NCBI RefSeq assembly: GCF_004342065.1
Contig: NZ_SLZU01000017.1
Location: 1 to 64,000, forward strand
Source: Primorskyibacter sedentarius
GTDB lineage: Bacteria > Pseudomonadota > Alphaproteobacteria > Rhodobacterales > Rhodobacteraceae
Direction of reading: 5' to 3'
DNA: 64,000 nt
The translations under genes were made by a program, and so were the position numbers. Shown in pieces: positions 26,861 to 36,174 of this stretch; positions within the stretch are counted from its first letter, which is position 1, and every line of letters starts with the position of its first letter. The notes beneath the pieces were generated by a model. The model was not told the origin of the DNA and did not search any database. It saw nothing but the letters and a program-made list of their open reading frames with translations.

Positions 26861-29140
26861 ATGAGCGTGGAAACCCGGGGCGCGCCGCGCCCCGGACCCG
26901 CCCGGGGGCCTCATGGCGGAAGGGTGGGGGCAGATAACCCTGGCGGTGCGAACCCCGTCCTGATCTTCTGGATCGTTACCGGATGGGTCGGATTCTGCCT
27001 GTTGCCGTGGTACATGGTCGAGGACGGCCTGTGGTCTTTCCGCTGGCTGGTGGGTGGCTATCCTTTCGATACGGATTACGCCCCCGGTGCCTTTTTGATT
27101 GCCCAGGCAGAGAAGCTTTGGCTGGCCCCGCTGCTGATCCCTCTGGCCCTGCCGCTCTTGGTGCTGCGCCGACCCAAGTCGGACCCGCTATACGCAAAAA
27201 TCCTTATCCTCGCCGGGGCTTTGGGCTTTGGCTGGCTGATCGCGCAGGGCTTTGGCATCGGCATTCGCGGCTTCAGCTACGACTGGCTTCGGGCGCTCTT
27301 TGGCGAGATGGACGCGCGACAGTACGGCATGGGCTACGGCGCGATGATCTGTGCGACGGCCTTTTTGTTTCTGCTGACACAGGGCATTGCTGCCCGTGGC
27401 GCAATCAACGGCGACGTTTTCGTCGTCAGCACCATCGGTGGCGTGATTGCCATCGTCACCGCGTTTGTTTTCTTCCCGATCGCCAAGATGCTGTTTGCCG
27501 CCTTCGTGACGGAGGACGGCACCTATTCCCTGTCCGTTTTCTTCGCGAAGTTCTTTGATGACCGGCTCTGGGGTCTGGGCTGCCTTTGGGGCGCGCGCTG
27601 CGGGGCAGCTTGGAATTCGCTTTTCCTTGCCATTGCCGTCGGTGTCATCACAACCGCGCTTGGCCTGTGCTTTGCGCTTGTCGTCACCCGTTCGGGCTTT
27701 CGCTTCAAGCGGGGTCTGAGGGCGCTGACCGTGCTGCCCATCATCACGCCACCATTCGTCATCGGCCTTGCACTGATCCTGTTGTTCGGGCTTTCGGGCA
27801 GCGTGACGCAATTCGTCGCCGACCTGTTCGGCATCCCGCCGACCCGCTGGCTTTACGGTTTTCCCGGCGTGCTGATCGCGCAGGTGCTGGCCTTCACACC
27901 CATCGCTTTCCTCGTATTGATTGGCGTGGTCGAAGGTGTCTCGCCCTCGATGGAGGAAGCCGCCCAGACCCTTCGCGCCAACAAATGGCAGACTTTCCGC
28001 ACGGTCTCTTTGCCCTTGATGCGGCCCGGGCTGGCCAATGCCTTCCTGCTTGGGTTCATTGAATCCATGGCAGATTTCGGCAACCCACTCGTGCTTGGCG
28101 GCAATTTCGACGTGTTGTCGACAGAGATTTTCTTTGCCATCGTGGGCGCGCAATACGATCAGGGCCGTGCCGCCGTTCTGGCTATGGTGCTCTTGTTCTT
28201 CACCCTTTCGGCCTTTTACGCGCAGCGCGCTTGGCTGGGAAAGAAAAGCTATACCACCGTCACCGGCAAAGGCGATGCGGGCGTGCACCCGCTGATGCCC
28301 GTGGGCCTGTCGGTTCCGGTGCTGACCATCGCGTTGGGTTGGGCGGCGTTCACCATCATCGTCTACGCCATGATCCTTTACGGCAGCGTGGTAGAGCTTT
28401 GGGGCGTCAACAATTCGCTCACCTTCAAGCATTACGTCACCGCGTTTTCGGTCCGTTTCGAAGAGGCGGGCATCCGCTGGACCGGGGCCGCATGGGACAG
28501 TTTCTGGACCACCATCACAATCGCGGCCATCGCCGCACCGCTGACAGCCGCGCTGGGTCTGGTGACAGCCTACCTGCTGACACGCCAAAGCTTTGCCGGC
28601 AAGAACGCGTTCGAATTTGGCACCATGCTCAGCTTCGCTATCCCCGGAACCGTGATCGGGGTCAGCTATATCCTGGCATTCAACGTCCCGCCGATCGAAA
28701 TCACCGGCACTGGCATCATCCTTGTTATCAGTTTCATCTTCCGAAACATGCCGGTGGGCGTGCGGGCGGGCATCGCCAGCATGTCCCAACTTGACCGCTC
28801 GCTTGACGAGTCGTCGCTGACGCTGGGCGCGAATTCCTGGCAGACCTTCCGGCGGGTGATCCTGCCGTTGCTGCGCCCCGCGATCCTTGCGGCCCTGGTC
28901 TACAGCTTCGTGCGGGCGATGACGGCGATTTCAGCGGTGATCTTTCTGGTCTCGGCGGAATACGACATGGCGACAAGCTATATAATCGGCCGGGTCGAGA
29001 ACAACGATTACGGGCTCGCAATCGCCTATTCCACGACGCTGATCTTCGTCATGCTGGCGGCGGTGGGCATTCTGCAACTTCTCGTCGGGCGGGTTCGCAT
29101 CGGTCGGCGCACGCAACTCGTAACGGAGACCCCGGTATGA
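26861..29140 (+). CDS. Fused two-domain ABC transporter permease (Fe(III)/phosphonate type)
   Basis: A 759-aa inner-membrane protein containing two BPD_transp_1 modules in one chain. The first module has its coupling loop at EEAAQTLRANKWQTFRTVSLPLMRPGLANAF (about 365-395). The second has its loop at DESSLTLGANSWQTFRRVILPLLRPAILAAL (about 645-675). An extra N-terminal set of about five hydrophobic segments precedes them. Fused permeases like this are usual with COG1840 binding proteins. The gene starts 6 bases after the binding-protein stop and overlaps the ATPase gene by four. Confidence 0.9.
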   Translation: MSVETRGAPRPGPARGPHGGRVGADNPGGANPVLIFWIVTGWVGFCLLPWYMVEDGLWSFRWLVGGYPFDTDYAPGAFLIAQAEKLWLAPLLIPLALPLLVLRRPKSDPLYAKILILAGALGFGWLIAQGFGIGIRGFSYDWLRALFGEMDARQYGMGYGAMICATAFLFLLTQGIAARGAINGDVFVVSTIGGVIAIVTAFVFFPIAKMLFAAFVTEDGTYSLSVFFAKFFDDRLWGLGCLWGARCGAAWNSLFLAIAVGVITTALGLCFALVVTRSGFRFKRGLRALTVLPIITPPFVIGLALILLFGLSGSVTQFVADLFGIPPTRWLYGFPGVLIAQVLAFTPIAFLVLIGVVEGVSPSMEEAAQTLRANKWQTFRTVSLPLMRPGLANAFLLGFIESMADFGNPLVLGGNFDVLSTEIFFAIVGAQYDQGRAAVLAMVLLFFTLSAFYAQRAWLGKKSYTTVTGKGDAGVHPLMPVGLSVPVLTIALGWAAFTIIVYAMILYGSVVELWGVNNSLTFKHYVTAFSVRFEEAGIRWTGAAWDSFWTTITIAAIAAPLTAALGLVTAYLLTRQSFAGKNAFEFGTMLSFAIPGTVIGVSYILAFNVPPIEITGTGIILVISFIFRNMPVGVRAGIASMSQLDRSLDESSLTLGANSWQTFRRVILPLLRPAILAALVYSFVRAMTAISAVIFLVSAEYDMATSYIIGRVENNDYGLAIAYSTTLIFVMLAAVGILQLLVGRVRIGRRTQLVTETPV

Positions 29141-30204
29141 CAGCCACCATCTCGTCAAAAGCTGCCCCGGTCCGGTTCGAGGCCGTCACGAAACGGTTCG
29201 GCAAGGATGTGGTCGCGGTGGACGCCATCAACCTGCATGTCGAGGCGGGTAAGCTGGTGACTTTGCTTGGCCCCTCGGGCTGTGGCAAGACCACGACGCT
29301 GCGCATGATCGCCGGGCTGGAGATGGCCAGTTCGGGCCGTATCCTGATCGGCGACCGCGACGTGACCAAGCTGCCCGCAACCGACCGCGATGTCTCGATG
29401 GTGTTTCAGTCCTACGCGCTGTTTCCGCATATGAGCGTTTTGGAAAACGTCACGTACGGGCTTACCTTTTCTGGCTTTGGCAAAGCCGAGGCCCGCAGCC
29501 GGGCGCTGGCGGGGCTGGATCTGGTGGGGCTCAAGGGGTTCGACGCGCGTCTTCCGTCAGAGCTTTCCGGCGGTCAGCAACAGCGTGTGGCCGTCGCCCG
29601 CGCATTGGTGCTGGAGCCGCAGGTGCTGCTGTTCGACGAGCCGCTGTCAAATCTCGACGCCAAATTGCGCAGGCAGGTGCGGGAGGACATTCGCGCCATC
29701 CAGCAGGACCTTGGCCTGACGGTCGTCTACGTGACCCACGATCAGGAAGAGGCGCTCGCAGTCTCTGACGAGATTGTGGTGATGCGCAATGCCGCCATCG
29801 CCCAGATCGGAACGCCGCGGCAGCTTTACGATACGCCGAACGACCGTTTCGTGGCCGATTTCATTGGCGAGGCGAATTTGATCGCCTGCCAGATCGTCGC
29901 GGTAGAGGGGGACATGGCCACCATCGAGATCGAAGGCTACCGCCATTCTCTGCCGTCGCGTGGAATGGCGACTGGCCCGGGCACCATCGCGGTGCGCCCC
30001 TCCAGGCTGCTGATCGGGGCGGACCGGGGCATTCCCGCCACGGTCGCCAAGGCCACCTATGTCGGCGTGCGTATGGAATACACGCTCACCGGTGCCTTCG
30101 GTCAGGTCTTTGCCGTGCACGATGATGTTGATGCCCCGCTCGAACCTGGCGCGAAGATCACCATGTCGTTCGCCGACAAGGGTCCCGTTCTGCTGCCGGA
30201 GTAA
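29137..30204 (+). CDS. ABC transporter ATP-binding protein (FbpC/PotA-like)
   Basis: A 355-aa ATPase. It shows Walker A GPSGCGKTT, Q-loop MVFQSYALFPHM, signature LSGGQQQRVAVARAL, Walker B VLLFDEPLSNLDAKLR and switch YVTHDQEEAL. The C-terminal TOBE-like regulatory region (about 240-350) contains IAVRPSRLLIG. It belongs to the FbpC/PotA group and powers the fused permease upstream, overlapping it by four bases. Confidence 0.92.
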   Translation: MTATISSKAAPVRFEAVTKRFGKDVVAVDAINLHVEAGKLVTLLGPSGCGKTTTLRMIAGLEMASSGRILIGDRDVTKLPATDRDVSMVFQSYALFPHMSVLENVTYGLTFSGFGKAEARSRALAGLDLVGLKGFDARLPSELSGGQQQRVAVARALVLEPQVLLFDEPLSNLDAKLRRQVREDIRAIQQDLGLTVVYVTHDQEEALAVSDEIVVMRNAAIAQIGTPRQLYDTPNDRFVADFIGEANLIACQIVAVEGDMATIEIEGYRHSLPSRGMATGPGTIAVRPSRLLIGADRGIPATVAKATYVGVRMEYTLTGAFGQVFAVHDDVDAPLEPGAKITMSFADKGPVLLPE

Positions 30205-30208
30205 GTGC

Positions 30209-30772
30209 TTGGCGCAGCTTGTCTTTGTCAGCCACCCCGAAGTGAATATCGACCCTTCGGTGCCGGTCCCTGAATGGGGGTTGAGCGACGTTGGTCGGCA
30301 CCGTGCATCGGTTCTGGCCCGGTCTCCGGTCGTGGCCGGGGCGACCGCGCTGATTTGCAGCGAAGAACGCAAGGCGCAGGACACCGCCGGTATTTTGTCG
30401 TCGCATCTGGGTATCGCCTGTTTGACCGATGCCCGGCTTGGCGAAAATGATCGCAGCGCTACCGGCTTCCTATGCCCTGCCGATTTCGAAGAAGCAGCTG
30501 ACAGGTTCTTTTCCCACCCGGGCGAAAGCTTCCGTGGTTGGGAAAGGGCCGTCGACGCGCAAGCACGGATCGAGGCAGCGGTACGGGATCTCGCCCGCGA
30601 CCACGCCTTGGGTGATCTGGTGACCGTGTCACACGGGGCGGTGGGGACGTTGCTTTACTGTGCGCTGATGGGCATTGCGATTGACCGTCAGCACGACCAA
30701 CCGTTCCAGGGGCATTACTGGCGCGCCACCCTTCCGTCACTCAGGCCCCAACATGGTTGGCGCCCTTTCTGA
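30209..30772 (+). CDS. Histidine phosphatase family protein with non-canonical SHPE active-site motif
   Basis: A 187-aa phosphoglycerate-mutase-fold protein. The family RHGE motif reads SHPE (residues 8-11), so the nucleophilic histidine is present but the preceding arginine is serine. The second histidine is in VTVSHGAVG, and SEERKAQDTAGIL supplies a possible phosphate pocket. TTG 30209 is the start, 4 bases after the ATPase stop, indicating co-transcription with the importer. It may dephosphorylate the imported ligand, which is inference. Confidence 0.75.
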   Translation: MAQLVFVSHPEVNIDPSVPVPEWGLSDVGRHRASVLARSPVVAGATALICSEERKAQDTAGILSSHLGIACLTDARLGENDRSATGFLCPADFEEAADRFFSHPGESFRGWERAVDAQARIEAAVRDLARDHALGDLVTVSHGAVGTLLYCALMGIAIDRQHDQPFQGHYWRATLPSLRPQHGWRPF

Positions 30773-30786
30773 GCGGGCGCTTGGCG

Positions 30787-31572
30787 TTATGGGGCGCGCC
30801 AAGCACCGTCTGCGATTTCCACAAGCTCTGCAAACACCTGCGGGGCCGCGACGACAACCCTGCCACCTGCGCGGATCATCTCGCTCGCGTCCTGATCCTC
30901 GGCCCGTCCACCGGCTTCCTCCACCAGCAATTGGCCCGCCAGACAATCCCAGGCATTCATATGCTCTTCGAGATATCCAAGAAGCCGGCCCGCCGCGACA
31001 TAGGCAATCGACAGCGCGCCACTGGCATTGCGGTGAAACATCGTGCCTCTTTCAACGAGGGCGGTGAGAACTGGCAAGATGTTCGTTCGCGCCACCCGGT
31101 TGGAATACCCCACCGCGACCGTGCCACTGTCCAACGAAACATCCGTTCCCATCCGTAGCCGAACTGCATTGAGCGTTGCCCCGTGGCCGCGGATTGCGGC
31201 AAAGGTTTCGTCTGCATTCGGGTCATGGATGACACCCAGTTGCGTTCTCCCGCCTGACACGCCCGCCAGAACGACCGTCCATGCAGGAATTCCGTTCACG
31301 AAATTCGTGGTGCCATCAATCGGATCGATGACCCAGTCAAAGCCGCTTGACCCCGATGCCGAGCCGAACTCCTCTCCAACGATCCCATCGCCGGGGAACG
31401 CGTTTGAGATTTTTTGGCGGATAAAGTCCTCCACCGCCTTGTCGGCCTCACTCACCCAGTCCTGCGCGCCTTTGACCTCCACTGCCAGATTGGCCGGGTC
31501 ATTGAAAAAGGACAACGCCAACTGCCCGGCCTGTTGACACAACTCAACTGCGAATTCGCCCCGATTGATCAT
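30787..31572 (-). CDS. Inositol monophosphatase family protein
   Basis: A 261-aa (269 with an upstream TTG) Mg-dependent phosphatase of the IMPase/HisN/CysQ fold. Metal-binding motifs are complete: GIVGEEFG, DWVIDPIDGTTNFVNG, and NAWDCLAGQLLVEEAGG at the C-terminal site. Likely substrates are inositol phosphate, histidinol phosphate or related esters, which the sequence does not settle. It is convergent with the importer operon, 14 bases from the phosphatase stop. ATG 31572 and TTG 31596 are both possible starts. Confidence 0.87.
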   Translation of the reverse strand: MINRGEFAVELCQQAGQLALSFFNDPANLAVEVKGAQDWVSEADKAVEDFIRQKISNAFPGDGIVGEEFGSASGSSGFDWVIDPIDGTTNFVNGIPAWTVVLAGVSGGRTQLGVIHDPNADETFAAIRGHGATLNAVRLRMGTDVSLDSGTVAVGYSNRVARTNILPVLTALVERGTMFHRNASGALSIAYVAAGRLLGYLEEHMNAWDCLAGQLLVEEAGGRAEDQDASEMIRAGGRVVVAAPQVFAELVEIADGAWRAP

Positions 31573-31935
31573 GCTGCCCAAACTCAGTTTCCCCAATCTT
31601 CCCGGTCATCCCACATGACGGAGCCTGACCGTATCAGAGATCCATTCGCCGTGCACGGCCGTCGGCTGCGTCCGCAGCCCGGGTAACAGCGCGAGTTTGC
31701 CTTCCAGTCACCCCACAGCGAACACTATCAGGACGGCACCAGCACCCGGCCGCCATAGCGGAACGCCCGGACCAACTCCGCGTACTGGCCAGTAAACCTC
31801 TGCCGTCTGCCAACCCGCGTCGATGTGTCGGTCACGGTATCAACAGCGTACTTTCACGGGGCGCGACGCTGCAATTGCACCTTTGACGTGAAACTGCAAT
31901 GGTCGCAACACGCAAGAGTATATGGGAGAAACTCC
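31573..31935. other. Intergenic region between the divergent IMPase-like and ggt genes
   Basis: No gene is supported. The minus strand over 31730-31830 has a short open stretch ending with a stop near 31735, without a ribosome site or a family match; it could be a decayed gene fragment. GGGAGAA at 31924-31930 is the ggt ribosome site. Confidence 0.35.
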
Positions 31936-33660
31936 ATGAGACGCATTTTCACAGGAGCGGTGTGCCTGGCCATGACAGTCGCACCGATGCTGCACGCCCA
32001 AGAGGCGGCGATCTTCTCTGGCAGCGACCGCGTGCACCCGGTCTACGCCAAGAATGGCATGGTTTCGGCACAGGAAGCGGTGGCGGCGCAGATCGGACTG
32101 GATATCCTTGAGGCAGGCGGCAATGCCGTGGACGCAGGTGTTGCCGTGGCCTTTGCCCTCGCCGTAACCTTGCCGCGTGCCGGGAATATCGGGGGCGGCG
32201 GGTTCATGATCGTCCATGATGCGGGAAGCGGTGAAACCAAGGCCATCGACTACCGGGAAATGGCGCCATCTTCGGCGGATCGCGACATGTTCCTTGACGA
32301 CGAAGGCAATGCGGATAGCGAGCTTTCGCGCTTTACAGGTCTGGCCGTGGGTGTGCCCGGAACGGTTGCCGGGATGCAAATGGCGCTGGAAAACTACGGC
32401 AGCATGACGCTGGCCGAAGTGATCGAACCGGCAATTGCCCTTGCCCGCGACGGGATCGCGGTGACGCCCGGCCTTGCCGACAGCCTCAAGGGGCTTGAGG
32501 CCCGGCTGAAGAAATGGCCGGCCTCCGAAAGCATTTTCTACAAAGAAGGCGGCGGTTTTTACGAACCCGGCGAGACATTGGTGCAGGCCGATCTTGCCAA
32601 TACCCTGCAGATGATCGCCGATGAAGGCACAGACGGGTTTTACAAGGGCGAGACGGCAGCGAAGATCGCAGAGGCGGTGCAGGCCGCCGGGGGCCGCATA
32701 ACTGTCGAGGACATGGCCAATTACACGCCGGTTTTGCGCGACCCGGTTCGTGGCACCTATCGCGGCTACGAGATCGTCTCGATGCCGCCCCCCAGTTCGG
32801 GCGGGGCGCATATCATCCAGATCCTCAACGTTCTGGAAGATTACCCGATCTCTTTCCTTGGTCACAATTCGGCTGATACTATCCATCTGATGGCCGAAGC
32901 GATGAAACGCGCCTATGCTGACCGCTCGGAATATCTTGGCGACAGCGATTTTGTGGACGTGCCGCTGGCCGAGATCACTTCCAAGGACTATGCCGCCGAT
33001 ATCCGCGCGGGTATCAGCTTGAACGTCGCGACACCGTCGATCTCCATCAAACCCGGAAATCTTGCGCCTTACGAATCCGACCAGACCACGCATTTCTCGA
33101 TCGTGGACAAGGATGGAAACGCGGTGTCCAACACCTACACGATCAACTTTTCCTATGGTTCCGGGATGGTCGCCGATGGCAGCGGCGTTCTGATGAACAA
33201 CGAGATGGACGATTTCGCTGCCAAGCCCGGCGTTCCCAACGCCTATGGTCTGATTGGCGGGGATGCCAATGCCGTTGCAGGTGGCAAGCGGCCCCTTTCT
33301 TCGATGTCGCCGACGATTGTGATGAAGGACGGAGAGGTGTTCATGGTCACCGGCTCGCCCGGAGGGTCGCGCATCATCACCACCACCTTGCAGGTCATCA
33401 TGAATGTCATCGACCATGGAATGAACATTGCCGAGGCTTCCTTTGCGCCCCGCATCCACCACCAGTGGCTGCCGGATGAAATTCGGATCGAGGAGGGTAT
33501 CAGCCTCGACGCGATCGGTTTGCTTGAACAGCGCGGGCACAAGGTTCGCGAACAGTCGGTGATGGGGTCGACCCAGTCAATTCTGATCGACAAGGACAGC
33601 GGCTACCTCTTTGGCGCCTCGGATCCGCGTCGCGTCGATGCGGCAACCCTCGGGCATTGA
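31936..33660 (+). CDS. ggt: Gamma-glutamyltransferase (glutathione hydrolase) precursor
   Basis: A 574-aa Ntn-hydrolase exported by a Sec signal peptide ending near LHAQEA. It breaks the gamma-glutamyl bond of glutathione in the periplasm after self-cleavage. The autocatalytic threonine is in SDQTTHFSIVD (Thr about 384). RAGNIGGGGFMIVHD and PLSSMSPTIV..GSPGGSRI, which bind glutamate and form the oxyanion pocket, are also present. The length is normal for the family. ATG 31936 follows GGGAGAA and gives a proper signal peptide. Confidence 0.95.
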   Translation: MRRIFTGAVCLAMTVAPMLHAQEAAIFSGSDRVHPVYAKNGMVSAQEAVAAQIGLDILEAGGNAVDAGVAVAFALAVTLPRAGNIGGGGFMIVHDAGSGETKAIDYREMAPSSADRDMFLDDEGNADSELSRFTGLAVGVPGTVAGMQMALENYGSMTLAEVIEPAIALARDGIAVTPGLADSLKGLEARLKKWPASESIFYKEGGGFYEPGETLVQADLANTLQMIADEGTDGFYKGETAAKIAEAVQAAGGRITVEDMANYTPVLRDPVRGTYRGYEIVSMPPPSSGGAHIIQILNVLEDYPISFLGHNSADTIHLMAEAMKRAYADRSEYLGDSDFVDVPLAEITSKDYAADIRAGISLNVATPSISIKPGNLAPYESDQTTHFSIVDKDGNAVSNTYTINFSYGSGMVADGSGVLMNNEMDDFAAKPGVPNAYGLIGGDANAVAGGKRPLSSMSPTIVMKDGEVFMVTGSPGGSRIITTTLQVIMNVIDHGMNIAEASFAPRIHHQWLPDEIRIEEGISLDAIGLLEQRGHKVREQSVMGSTQSILIDKDSGYLFGASDPRRVDAATLGH

Positions 33661-33674
33661 GCCACAAACACAAT

Positions 33675-33698
33675 CGTCCCGGTGCCTGCGCCGGGGCG
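33675..33698 (+). terminator. Hairpin after ggt, possible terminator
   Basis: CGTCCCGG (33675-33682) pairs with CCGGGGCG (33691-33698), with one wobble pair and an eight-base loop. It lies 15 bases past the stop. A T-rich but interrupted stretch follows. Confidence 0.55.
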
Positions 33699-34117
33699 AT
33701 CTTGCTTCGGCTAACGAATGGCTGCCGCTGCTCAGCACGGGGTCGTTAGGGCCCCGTCGCGTTTGACGGGATTGTGGCGTGAACCGGGACGTGCGGCGGA
33801 TCTGACGCGTCTTTACCCTCCCGATGTTGTCGGCCCGAAAAGGGCCTGACCTCTGCTTGGGGTCACCTCTTGCTGGGCCCTCGCCGCCGAATCCATCCAG
33901 AACAAAATCAGGATTTCGCAAGGCAGAACCCGTGACCGCCTCGCTGCGCCAAGCCCGCGCGGATGTCTCAAACTGTCTCATACTGTCTCGGGTTGAGACA
34001 GTTACGCACTATCGCTCCCGGTCTCCCAATGTGGATGTTGCTGACGCTCAGTTCGTCGCACAGGCTCCGATATGAACTTACGTGGCAGCATGCCGCAAAC
34101 GACGGGAGGAGGAGTTC
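33699..34117 (+). other. Long upstream region of the E1/lipoyl gene cluster
   Basis: No gene is supported in these 419 bases. They contain the GAGACA dyad at 33963-34003. No sequence with correctly spaced GG-N10-GC sigma-54 elements was found; TGGCAGCATGCCGCA at 34084-34098 comes nearest but has nine bases between GG and GC and lies too close to the start codon. Confidence 0.5.
33963..34003 (+). promoter_or_regulatory. TGTCTC/GAGACA dyad, candidate operator for the AcoR-like regulator
   Basis: AACTGTCTCA (33971-33980) and TGAGACAGTT (33994-34003) form a perfect 10-base inverted repeat with a 13-base spacer. Two more half-sites, ATGTCTCA (33963-33970) and ACTGTCTCG (33982-33990), lie in direct orientation. 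Four half-sites about 115 bases ahead of the first cluster gene fit an activator-binding region. Pairing with the AcoR-like protein is inference from location. Confidence 0.55.
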
Positions 34118-35107
34118 ATGTCACCGACACGCGACGAACAGCATTGGATGTATCGCAACATGGTCACGAGCCGGAGGTTCGAGGAGACCATCGCGAAGAT
34201 CTATTTCGAAGGTAAAACGCCGGTCTTCAACATGGCCAACGGCCCGATCCCCGGCGAGATGCACCTGTCTGACGGGCAGGAGCCGGTGGCGGTGGGGGTC
34301 TGTGCGCACCTTACTCCCGAGGATGTGGTCACGGCCACCCACCGCCCGCACCATCAGGCCATCGCCAAGGGCGTCGATCTGGACAAGATGGCGGCCGAGA
34401 TTTTCGGCAAGACGACCGGGCTCTCGGGCGGGCGCGGTGGGCATATGCACATCTTTGACCCGGACGTGAACTTTGCCTGCTCGGGTATCATCGCACAGGG
34501 CATGGGGCCTGCTGTCGGGGCCGCACTTTCGCGCAAGATGCAGGGCAAACCCGGCGTGGCCGTGGCGTTTCTTGGCGAAGGCGCGGTGAACCAGGGCGCC
34601 TGGCACGAGGCGATGAACCTTGCCGCCGTCTGGAAGCTGCCTTTCGTTTGCGTGATCGAGGATAACGCCTGGGGCATCTCTGTTGCGAAAAGCACGGCGA
34701 CGTCCATCGCCAACAATGCCGACCGTGCCGCCGCCTATGGCATTCCGGGCACGCGGATCGAAGGCAATGACCCCTACGCCATCTACGAGGCGGCAGGCGC
34801 GGCCATCGCGCGCGCCCGCGCCGGAGAGGGGCCCTCGCTGATCGAGGTCGAGACCTACCGTCTGGCCGGGCATTTCATGGGCGACGCCGAAGGTTACCGC
34901 CCCGAGGGCGAGAAGGACGCGCTGTTCGAAAAGGACCCGATCCCGAAGATGCGCGCAAAGCTGCTGGCCGATGGTGTCGCCAGCGAGGCAGAACTGGACG
35001 CGATCGAGGCGGAAAGCGCCGCGCGCGTCGAGGCGGCAATCAAGTTTGCCCGCGAGAGCGCGGATCCGGCGCCCGAAGACGCGCTGACCGCCGTGTTTGC
35101 GGCCTGA
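34118..35107 (+). CDS. TPP-dependent 2-oxoacid/acetoin dehydrogenase E1 component, alpha subunit (AcoA-like)
   Basis: A 329-aa E1 alpha subunit. With the next gene product it forms the thiamin-diphosphate enzyme that cleaves a 2-oxoacid or acyloin and passes the acyl group to lipoyl. The TPP motif is AFLGEGAVNQGAWHEAMNLAAVWKLPFVCVIEDN, and HRPHHQAIAKG and SGGRGGHMHIFDP match AcoA/PdhA. The short length fits AcoA better than PdhA of housekeeping complexes. GGGAGGAGGAG precedes ATG 34118. Acetoin is a candidate substrate because the regulator is AcoR-like, but this is unproven. Confidence 0.85.
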   Translation: MSPTRDEQHWMYRNMVTSRRFEETIAKIYFEGKTPVFNMANGPIPGEMHLSDGQEPVAVGVCAHLTPEDVVTATHRPHHQAIAKGVDLDKMAAEIFGKTTGLSGGRGGHMHIFDPDVNFACSGIIAQGMGPAVGAALSRKMQGKPGVAVAFLGEGAVNQGAWHEAMNLAAVWKLPFVCVIEDNAWGISVAKSTATSIANNADRAAAYGIPGTRIEGNDPYAIYEAAGAAIARARAGEGPSLIEVETYRLAGHFMGDAEGYRPEGEKDALFEKDPIPKMRAKLLADGVASEAELDAIEAESAARVEAAIKFARESADPAPEDALTAVFAA

Positions 35108-35122
35108 AGGGGAGGATGACCA

Positions 35123-36142
35123 ATGACCAAATCGAATGAAAGAAAGCTCACCATCGCGCGGTCCATGGCCGAAGCCGTGGCACAGGAAATGCGCGTGGAT
35201 CCAAGCGTCTTCGTCATGGGCGAAGACATCGGGCCGTTGGGCGGCGTCTACGGCAATACCCGCGGGCTGATCGAAGAGTTCGGAGCAGAGCGTATCCGCG
35301 ACACACCGATTTCAGAAACAGCCTTTATCGGCGCCGCCGTGGGGGCCGCGCAGGATGGCATGCGCCCGGTGGTCGAATTGATGTTCGTTGATTTCTTCGG
35401 CGTCTGCTTTGACGCGATCTATAACCTGATGGCCAAGAACATCTACTTCTCCGGCGGGAATCTGAAAGTGCCAATGGTGCTGATGACCTCGACGGGGGGC
35501 GGCTATTCCGATGGCGGCCAGCACTCGCAATGCGTCTATGGCACCTTCGCCCATTTGCCGGGCATGAAGGTCGTGGCGCCGTCCAACGCCTATGATGCCA
35601 AGGGCCTGATGACCGCCGCGATGCGCGACGACAGCCCGGTGGTTTACATGTATCACAAGGGGTTGCAGGGCATGGGCTGGCTTGGGACAGAGGCCGGGGC
35701 CACCGTCCATGTGCCCGAAGAAAGCTACACGGTCGAGATTGGCAAGGCCAAGGTCGTCCGGCAAGGCAAAGACGTAACAATCGTCAGCCTTGGCATGGGT
35801 GTGCACAATGCTTTGAAAGCGGCGAAAACGCTGGAAGGGCAGGGGGTCAGCGCCGAGGTTGTCGATCTTGTGAGCCTTGTACCGCTGGACCGCGAAACCA
35901 TCCGCGCCAGCGTGGCCAAGACCGGGCGCCTGATCGTCGTTGACGAGGATTACATGAGCTATGGCGTCTCGGGCGAGATCATCGCCTCGGTCACCGAACA
36001 TGACATCTCGGTCCTCAAAGCGGCACCAAAGCGCGTGGCCTTCCCGGATGTGCCGATCCCATTCGCGCGGGTGATGGAGCAGTATTGCCTGCCCAATCCT
36101 GACAAGATCGTTGCCGCCTGGGACGAGATGAAAGCCGCCTGA
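35123..36142 (+). CDS. TPP-dependent 2-oxoacid/acetoin dehydrogenase E1 component, beta subunit (AcoB-like)
   Basis: A 339-aa E1 beta subunit of normal length. The pyrimidine-binding half carries FVMGEDIGPLGGVYGNTRGL and RDTPISETAFIGAAVGAA. The C-terminal transketolase domain contains EVVDLVSLVPLDRETI and VDEDYMSYGVSGEI. It starts 15 bases after the alpha gene behind GGGGAGGA. No E3 (dihydrolipoamide dehydrogenase) gene is present anywhere in the cluster, so E3 must be shared with another complex. Confidence 0.88.
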   Translation: MTKSNERKLTIARSMAEAVAQEMRVDPSVFVMGEDIGPLGGVYGNTRGLIEEFGAERIRDTPISETAFIGAAVGAAQDGMRPVVELMFVDFFGVCFDAIYNLMAKNIYFSGGNLKVPMVLMTSTGGGYSDGGQHSQCVYGTFAHLPGMKVVAPSNAYDAKGLMTAAMRDDSPVVYMYHKGLQGMGWLGTEAGATVHVPEESYTVEIGKAKVVRQGKDVTIVSLGMGVHNALKAAKTLEGQGVSAEVVDLVSLVPLDRETIRASVAKTGRLIVVDEDYMSYGVSGEIIASVTEHDISVLKAAPKRVAFPDVPIPFARVMEQYCLPNPDKIVAAWDEMKAA

Positions 36143-36174
36143 GCGACTTACTTGAAAGCGAAAACTGATCCAAC

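Noticed and set aside
27188-28789. Long open frame (533 codons) on the minus strand opposite the fused permease
   Set aside because: It is a shadow frame: the plus strand encodes clear membrane helices and ABC coupling loops throughout, while the minus-strand translation is low in hydrophobics and His/Gln/Asp-rich without motifs.
31730-31830. Minus-strand open stretch as a possible pseudogene
   Set aside because: Too short, no start or ribosome site, and no recognisable family; kept only as a note in the intergenic entry.
34084-34098. Possible sigma-54 promoter TGGCA..CCGCA before the E1 alpha gene
   Set aside because: The GG and GC elements are nine rather than ten bases apart, and the implied start site would lie inside or right at the ribosome site.
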